Shown here: in pieces, positions 1-6,156 of the stretch
Position numbering within the stretch: position 1 is the stretch's first letter
Layout: every line of letters starts with the position of its first letter
Notes under the pieces: generated by a model
Told to the model about the DNA's origin: nothing
Database searches by the model: none
The model's input: the letters and a program-made list of their open reading frames with translations, nothing else
Made by a program: the position numbers and the translations under genes
NCBI GenBank assembly: GCA_964508185.1
Contig: CAZDSS010000107.1
Span: forward strand, 1-8,280
Length of the DNA: 8,280 nt
Origin: CAZDSS01 sp964508185
GTDB lineage: Bacteria; Pseudomonadota; Alphaproteobacteria; Sphingomonadales; Govanellaceae
Reading direction: 5' to 3'

Positions 1-446
1 ACCGGGTCGTCGTGATGAACAAGGGCCGGATCGAGCAGATCGGCACCCCGGACGAGATCTACGACAATCCGGCGTCCCCCTTCGTTTTCGACTTCATCGG
101 GGAATCGAGCCATATCCCGGTCACCATCCAGAACGGCCAGGTGCATTTCCACGAGCGGCCGCTGGATCTCGGCGCCAACGGCCTGTCCGACGGCCCGGCG
201 GAGCTCTATGTGCGGCCCCATGACGTGGAGATCGTGGAAGGCGCGGCCCAGAGCATTCCGGGGATCGTGCGCTCCTTCCGCCGCCACGGGGCGACCCGGC
301 GGCTCGAGGTGGAGGTGGGCCCGTCGTCCCGCGGCGTCCAGCATGTTCTGGAGGCCGACATGCTGCCGGGCCCCGATATCCAGCCCGGAAAGCGGGTCAA
401 TCTGCGGCCGCGGCGCTACCAGCTCTACCGCGAGCAGATCGCCTGA
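1..446 (+). CDS. cysA: Sulfate/thiosulfate ABC transporter ATP-binding protein, C-terminal part
   Basis: This is the 3' end of a gene that starts left of the window; the reading frame is already open at base 3 and ends with TGA at 444-446. CysA is the cytoplasmic ATPase subunit that powers sulfate/thiosulfate uptake with CysT, CysW and a periplasmic binding protein. The visible part opens with RVVVMNKGRIEQIGTPDEIY, the stretch that follows the H-loop at the end of the nucleotide-binding domain in CysA/MalK-type ATPases. It continues through SPFVFDFIGE into a TOBE-like regulatory domain containing ELYVRPHDVEI, which is typical of CysA. Walker A, signature motif and Walker B lie outside the window. 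Family members are about 340-360 residues long, so roughly the last 40% is seen. A GTG/ATG pair at 12-17 is internal, not a start. The CysA assignment over other importer ATPases rests on the IGTPDEIY and LYVRPHDVEI segments and is fairly secure. Confidence 0.88.
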   Translation, partial: RVVVMNKGRIEQIGTPDEIYDNPASPFVFDFIGESSHIPVTIQNGQVHFHERPLDLGANGLSDGPAELYVRPHDVEIVEGAAQSIPGIVRSFRRHGATRRLEVEVGPSSRGVQHVLEADMLPGPDIQPGKRVNLRPRRYQLYREQIA

Positions 447-462
447 TCCCCATCCGACTGCA

Positions 463-468
463 TATATA
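463..468 (+). promoter_or_regulatory. Possible -10 element (TATATA) upstream of the M28 peptidase gene
   Basis: TATATA sits in a short AT-rich patch (462-473) just after cysA, in an otherwise very GC-rich region. It could be the -10 box of a promoter for the peptidase gene about 100 bases downstream. No convincing -35 hexamer lies 16-18 bases upstream, so this is weak. Confidence 0.2.
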
Positions 469-478
469 GAATTGCCGA

Positions 479-527
479 GGCGGGCCGCGCGACCTAGAAT
501 GACGCGGCCCGCCCCTTTCGGGCGGGC
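479..527 (+). terminator. Overlapping inverted repeats between cysA and the M28 gene; terminator or leader fold
   Basis: Two perfect hairpins share a segment. Hairpin A pairs 479-489 with 503-513 (11 bp, 13-base loop). Hairpin B pairs 507-514 with 520-527 (8 bp, all G/C, loop CTTTC). Bases 507-513 are used by both, so only one can form at a time. Hairpin B looks like the cysA transcription terminator, although no run of T follows it. The alternative pairing is also what an attenuator leader for the downstream gene would look like. There is no visible leader peptide or known riboswitch consensus. Confidence 0.5.
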
Positions 528-542
528 TCCTGCCGGTCTCTC

Positions 543-552
543 AGGAAAGGAG
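543..552 (+). promoter_or_regulatory. Ribosome binding site that fixes the M28 peptidase start
   Basis: AGGAAAGGAG ends 12 bases before ATG at 565. The same reading frame is open from base 208, but that upstream part overlaps cysA and the terminator hairpins and reads as low-complexity Arg/Pro/Ala. The Shine-Dalgarno sequence together with an immediate signal peptide identifies 565 as the true start. Confidence 0.75.
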
Positions 553-564
553 CATCAGTATCCC

Positions 565-2193
<1,629 letters not shown>

Positions 2194-2280
2194 CGCCGGG
2201 GCGGCGCGATTGAGATTGATCCGGTGCGCCGTTGGGGAGATGATTGACGGGTAACCCGACGGCCAGGGGAGCGCGGCAGC

Positions 2281-4104
2281 ATGCGGTTCGGCGTCATGCG
2301 GCCAATGAGTAGATTGGCGACATGGCGGCGCAATCCCCTTGTCGCCTACGGAATCGCGATCCTGCTCGCGGCAGGGGCCGTCATCGCGCGCGAGCTCATG
2401 ACCCCGCTGATCGCGGATCATCTGCCCTTCGCCACCTATTTCCTTGCGGTTCTGGCGAGCGCCGTCATCGGCGGCTGGCGGCCGGCGCTTCTCGCCTGGC
2501 TGCTGCTTGCGGGCCTCACCTGGCTCACGGATGTGGGGCATACCTTCCTCGACACCCGCACCCGGTTCTTCGCCTTCAGCCTTTACAGCATCGTCAGCCT
2601 CACGGTCGTATCCCTCGTGGAGCTGTCGCGCGTCGCCGCCCTTCGCCTCAGGCGGAGCGAGGGGCGGCTTGCGGCGACCTTGCGCGCGTCGCGCATGGGG
2701 ACCTGGTCCTATGCGGGGAAGTCGGGCGTCTTCAAGGGCGACGCCATCTTCAACCGCATCTGCGGGCTGCCCGAGGATTTCGGCAGCGTGGCGCTCGACG
2801 ATTATCTGGCGCTCGTTGTGCCCGAGCATCGCGATCTGGTGGCGCAGCATCTCTTCGACGTGCTCGGGAAGGGCAGCGATTTCGACATGGAGTTCCGCAT
2901 CCGGCCGCCGGACGGCGAGGCCAAATGGGTCTACGCCCGCGGCCAGCTCATGGGCGAGGATACGGGCGGCGCGGGCGAGGTCTTCGGCGTTCTCGCCGAC
3001 ATCGACCGGCGCAAGCGCCTCGAGGTTGAGACACAACGCGCCGAACAGGCGCGGCGGGAGGCCGAAGCGCTGTTCCGCACCGCCCAGGAAATGTCCATGG
3101 ACGGCTTCGCGCTCCTGAGGGCGCTTCGCGATGATGACGGACGGATCGTGGACTTCCGTTGGGATTACGCCAATCCCATGGCGCACAATCTGCTGCGCAA
3201 GGCGCCGGGGAGCCTCATCGGCCGCACCCTGTCGGAAACCATGCCCGCCTGTTACGAACATGAAATCTTCACGCGCTTCGTCCAGGTGGTGGAAAGGGGC
3301 GAGGCGCAGGATTTCGAGCAGCATTACCTCGGCGACGGCGTCGCCAGTCATTTCCACAACAAGGCCACCAAGCTCGGCGAGCGGGTGGCCGTCCATTTCG
3401 CCGACATCAGCGCCCGCAAGCAGGAGGAGGCGGCGCGGGCTGCGATCCTCGAAGGGCGCAAGCTGCTGCTGCAGGAACTCAACCACCGCACCAAGAACAG
3501 CCTGCAGTTGATCGCCGCCCTCGTCCAGCTGCAGGCGTCGCGATCGGGGGACGCACTGGTTCAGGAACATCTGGAACAGGTGCGCCAGCGCATCATGACC
3601 ATCGCGGCGATCCATACGCGGCTCTATCGCGACAGCGACAAGGTCGAGCTCATCAGCCTGGTGGACATGGCGGAATATCTCGCCCAGCTCTGCGGCATGC
3701 TGCGCAGCTCGCTCCTTGATCGCAGCGGGCGCATCACGCTGACGCTGGATGCCGCGCCGGTGAAGGTCCATCTCGATCTCGCGATCCCGCTCGGCATCAT
3801 CGTAAACGAACTGGTGACCAACGCCCTGAAGCACGCCTTCCCGGACGACCGCGCAGGATGCATCGCGGTCACCTTCGGGGAGGTGGCGGGAGGCTGGCAG
3901 CTTGCGGTTGCCGACGACGGCGTCGGGGCCATCTGCGCGGAAGCGGGGTCGGGAACCGGCATGCGCATGGTTCAGGCCCTGGCGCGGCAGGTGGGCGGCG
4001 ATCTCGGCGAGCTTCCGGACCCGGGCTACGGCGCGGCCGTATTCCTGCCGCAGGAGGAATTCCGGCAGTGGCAGCGGCCGGAAGGGCGGCGCAGCGCATC
4101 CTGA
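2281..4104 (+). CDS. Membrane sensor histidine kinase: DUF4118-like TM module, two PAS domains, HisKA_2 and HATPase_c
   Basis: This 607-residue protein autophosphorylates on His and would pass the phosphate to a response regulator not encoded in the window. The N-terminus has four likely membrane segments (about 21-37, 49-67, 69-85, 96-115) resembling the DUF4118 module. Two PAS-type sensor domains follow: about 127-243, ending in FGVLADIDRRKR, and about 265-379, ending in VAVHFADISARK. The phosphoacceptor helix carries LNHRTKNSLQLIAALVQLQA with H402, an HRXXN motif of the HisKA_2/HWE kinase group. The ATPase domain has an N box (NELVTNALKHAF; N509, N514), a G1 box (DDGVG, 545-549) and a G2 box (GSGTG, 556-560). 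No receiver domain is fused. Start 2281 follows AGGGGAG (2265-2271) at 9 bases; in-frame ATGs at 2296 and 2305 are possible but less well placed. The 87-base gap after the M28 gene would allow co-transcription. The stimulus is unknown. HRXXN kinases in Alphaproteobacteria often feed PhyR of the general stress response, but here that is only a possibility. Confidence 0.93.
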   Translation: MRFGVMRPMSRLATWRRNPLVAYGIAILLAAGAVIARELMTPLIADHLPFATYFLAVLASAVIGGWRPALLAWLLLAGLTWLTDVGHTFLDTRTRFFAFSLYSIVSLTVVSLVELSRVAALRLRRSEGRLAATLRASRMGTWSYAGKSGVFKGDAIFNRICGLPEDFGSVALDDYLALVVPEHRDLVAQHLFDVLGKGSDFDMEFRIRPPDGEAKWVYARGQLMGEDTGGAGEVFGVLADIDRRKRLEVETQRAEQARREAEALFRTAQEMSMDGFALLRALRDDDGRIVDFRWDYANPMAHNLLRKAPGSLIGRTLSETMPACYEHEIFTRFVQVVERGEAQDFEQHYLGDGVASHFHNKATKLGERVAVHFADISARKQEEAARAAILEGRKLLLQELNHRTKNSLQLIAALVQLQASRSGDALVQEHLEQVRQRIMTIAAIHTRLYRDSDKVELISLVDMAEYLAQLCGMLRSSLLDRSGRITLTLDAAPVKVHLDLAIPLGIIVNELVTNALKHAFPDDRAGCIAVTFGEVAGGWQLAVADDGVGAICAEAGSGTGMRMVQALARQVGGDLGELPDPGYGAAVFLPQEEFRQWQRPEGRRSAS

Positions 4105-4149
4105 AGCCATGCTTCCGCATTCGTGTGCCGGTTGCAGGACCGCGCCGCA

Positions 4150-4177
4150 TTGCACGGCGGACGGATCACGCTATGCT
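4150..4177 (+). promoter_or_regulatory. Candidate sigma-70-type promoter for the M17 aminopeptidase gene
   Basis: TTGCAC (4150-4155) and TATGCT (4172-4177) are separated by 16 bases and lie 71 bases before the aminopeptidase start, in the 144-base gap after the kinase gene. The -10 matches the consensus at four of six positions and the -35 at three. This is a pattern match only. Confidence 0.35.
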
Positions 4178-4248
4178 GATGGCAGGACGAGGGACGGTCC
4201 CGCCATGCAGCGGGGGGCCGCCCGGGATCGAAAGGGGAGGACCTGCGC

Positions 4249-5850
4249 ATGATGAAGGACCGGACGACGCGGCGCGTGCTTTCTGCGGCGGTGATCGCCG
4301 CGGGGCTGATGTTCCACGGGGTGAGCGGGGCTTTGGCCGCCGTATCCTTTGCGACCGAAGCGCCGCGCGCGGGCGCCGTCGTGCTGCCCCTGTCGAAGGC
4401 CGAGGATCTGGACCGCCGCGGCGCCTTCCTGTCGTCCGATGTGCGCGCGGCGATCGCCCGCGCGCTCAAGAGCGCGGCCTTCGACTACAAGAAGGGCGCG
4501 AAGCTGTCGCTCCGCGGCATCGGCGACCATGACCATATCCTTGTGATCGGGACCGGCGCGAAGCCGCTCACGCCCCGCGACCTTGCGGAGATCGGGGGTG
4601 CCGCGGCGCAGGCGACCCGCAGCGACAAGGGCGGCATGGCCATCCTGCTCGACGGCTTCGACGATCTCGCGCCGGAGTTGCTCGCCGATGCGGCCCTTGG
4701 CGCGGAGCTCGGCCGCTATGCCTTCACCCGCTACAAGAGCGGGGACGGGGGCGACGCCGCCGCGGGCGCGGCGAAGGGAGCGGGCATTACCATCGTCAGC
4801 GCGCGGGCCGAGGCCATCGCGGAGGCCTATGAACGCCGTCAGAAGGCGACCGCCGAAGCCGTCGCCTTCGCGCGCGACCTCGTGAACGAGCCCGCCAACG
4901 TCCTCGGCCCCGCAGAATTCGTGGAACGCGCCCGCGCCGCCTTCAAGGGCATCGACAATGTGCGGATCGATGTGCTCGATCAGAACGAGCTTGCGAAGCA
5001 GGGCATGGGCGCCATTCTTTCCGTGGGGCAGGGATCGAAGCGTCCGCCGCGCCTGCTCGTCGTCCAGTACCGCGGCCGCGGCGCGCCGCCCCAGCCCATC
5101 GCCCTCGTCGGCAAGGGCATCACCTTCGATTCCGGCGGCATTTCGCTCAAGCCCAACAGCGGCATGTGGCGCATGAAGAGCGACATGTCGGGGGCCGCGG
5201 CGGTGGTGGGCGCGGCCCTCAGCGTCGCCCGCCAGGGCGCGCCGGTCAATGTGGTGGCGATCGCGGCGCTCGCGGAAAACATGCCCGGGGGCGGCGCGAC
5301 CCGCCCCGGCGACATCGTCCGCGCCTTCAACGGCAAGACCATCGAGATCCTGAATACGGACGCCGAGGGGCGCCTCGTCCTCGCCGATGCGGTCGCCTAT
5401 GCGGAAAAGCGGTTCGATCCTGCGGCGGTGGTCGATGTGGCGACGCTCACCGGCGCGGCGGTGGCGGCGCTCGGCGATGAATATGCGGCGCTCTTCAGCC
5501 GCCACGACGGCCTTGCGGAGCAGCTGCTGACAGCGGGCCGCGCCACGGGCGAGGAGCTGTGGCGCATGCCGCTTCATCCCAACTACGGCGAGGACATGCG
5601 CTCCAGCGTCGCCGACATCAGGAACGCCGCCGAAGGCGTCCATCCGGGGGCGGGGCTCGGCGCCCATTTCATCGGCTTTTTCGTGAGCCCCGACATGCCC
5701 TGGGCCCATCTCGACATCGCCGGGCTCGCCTACGGCATGGACGACAAGCCTACCACGCCCCGCGGCGCCACCGGCTTCCCCGTGCGGTTGCTCGTCCGCT
5801 TCCTCGAGGACTACAAGCCGGTGATCCGGCAGGAGCCGGAGAGCGAGTGA
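4249..5850 (+). CDS. Leucyl aminopeptidase, M17 family, with predicted export signal
   Basis: The product is a 533-residue di-metal aminopeptidase that removes N-terminal residues, classically Leu, from peptides; family members form hexamers. The M17 active site is complete and spaced as in E. coli PepA. Metal ligands are K289 and D294 (VGKGITFDSGG), D312 (MKSDMSGAA), and D371 and E373 in the signature NTDAEGRLVLADAV. Catalytic residues are K301 and R375. The domain-linking segment ARDLVNEPANVLGP (208-221) is also typical. Residues 1-30 look like a signal peptide: basic start with R8-R9, hydrophobic core VLSAAVIAAGLMF, cleavage probably at ALA|AV. Classic PepA is cytoplasmic and about 500 residues, so export is a notable departure; TRRVL partly resembles a Tat motif. 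Start 4249 follows AAGGGGAGG (4232-4240) by 8 bases; ATG at 4252 is an equal alternative. A strong hairpin follows the gene. The enzyme family is certain; location is inferred. I leave the symbol blank because exported M17 paralogs are not the same as housekeeping pepA. Confidence 0.95.
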   Translation: MMKDRTTRRVLSAAVIAAGLMFHGVSGALAAVSFATEAPRAGAVVLPLSKAEDLDRRGAFLSSDVRAAIARALKSAAFDYKKGAKLSLRGIGDHDHILVIGTGAKPLTPRDLAEIGGAAAQATRSDKGGMAILLDGFDDLAPELLADAALGAELGRYAFTRYKSGDGGDAAAGAAKGAGITIVSARAEAIAEAYERRQKATAEAVAFARDLVNEPANVLGPAEFVERARAAFKGIDNVRIDVLDQNELAKQGMGAILSVGQGSKRPPRLLVVQYRGRGAPPQPIALVGKGITFDSGGISLKPNSGMWRMKSDMSGAAAVVGAALSVARQGAPVNVVAIAALAENMPGGGATRPGDIVRAFNGKTIEILNTDAEGRLVLADAVAYAEKRFDPAAVVDVATLTGAAVAALGDEYAALFSRHDGLAEQLLTAGRATGEELWRMPLHPNYGEDMRSSVADIRNAAEGVHPGAGLGAHFIGFFVSPDMPWAHLDIAGLAYGMDDKPTTPRGATGFPVRLLVRFLEDYKPVIRQEPESE

Positions 5851-5972
5851 CGGCGGCGACGGAAGACACAACGGGAAATTGTCGACACTTCTTCCCGGCA
5901 ATTGAAAAACTTCCTGATTCAACCACTGCATCGGCTTCCGGATCGAGTTGCATCGGGCCGGCGGCGTTCACG

Positions 5973-6002
5973 GGGGAGGAGCGGCTCAAGCCGCTCCTCC
6001 CC
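5973..6002 (+). terminator. Strong hairpin after the aminopeptidase gene; probable transcription terminator
   Basis: Bases 5973-5985 (GGGGAGGAGCGGC) pair perfectly with 5990-6002 across a TCAA loop, giving a 13-bp G/C-rich stem about 120 bases after the stop codon of the aminopeptidase gene. A further G-T pair (5972/6003) is possible. The downstream sequence has only a short TTT at 6009-6011, so it is not a textbook U-tract terminator. It could instead protect the mRNA 3' end. Confidence 0.65.
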
Positions 6003-6090
6003 TCGTGGTTTGCGGGACACAATCGCGGGCTGTGGGCGAACCCTGAGATCTTCTGCCCTGTCGTGACTGCCGCGCCCGGGCAGCAGGGTA

Positions 6091-6120
6091 TTGCCGTTGC
6101 CCGTTCACTGGGGCTAGGCT
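6091..6120 (+). promoter_or_regulatory. Candidate promoter for the MalT-like regulator gene
   Basis: TTGCCG (6091-6096) and TAGGCT (6115-6120) are 18 bases apart, 36 bases before the chosen start and downstream of the hairpin that should insulate the regulator from the aminopeptidase transcript. Both hexamers are only partial matches to the sigma-70 consensus. Confidence 0.33.
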
Positions 6121-6146
6121 CGACGCACGGGGGAAAATCATCGATT

Positions 6147-6151
6147 GGGAG
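6147..6151 (+). promoter_or_regulatory. Ribosome binding site of the MalT-like regulator, bearing on the start choice
   Basis: GGGAG lies 2 bases before ATG at 6154 and 5 bases before ATG at 6157. The spacing favours the second ATG; the two starts differ by one residue. Confidence 0.5.
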
Positions 6152-6156
6152 CGATG

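Larger units (their letters stand above)
5851..6156 (+). other. Non-coding gap between the aminopeptidase and the MalT-like regulator
   Basis: These 306 bases hold no credible gene. The first ~100 bases are noticeably richer in A/T than the flanking genes and include a loose inverted repeat (CGGGAA at 5872-5877 with TTCCCG at 5892-5897). A long perfect hairpin follows (5973-6002), then a possible promoter (6091-6120) and the regulator's ribosome binding site. The frame crossing this gap on the + strand (5559-6404) starts inside the aminopeptidase gene out of frame and matches nothing I recognise. Confidence 0.6.

Noticed and set aside
208..564. Upstream extension of the M28 peptidase frame to a start at 208
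   Set aside because: It overlaps the end of cysA and the inter-gene hairpins, lacks protein-like sequence, and would bury the signal peptide internally.
2248..2258. Small palindrome CGGGTAACCCG before the kinase gene as a possible operator
   Set aside because: Arms of only five bases around one central base are common by chance in GC-rich DNA, and no second copy or matching regulator was seen.
4171..5931. A 586-codon minus-strand frame opposite the aminopeptidase gene
   Set aside because: It mirrors the M17 coding sequence, shows no motif, and has the same GC-driven composition.
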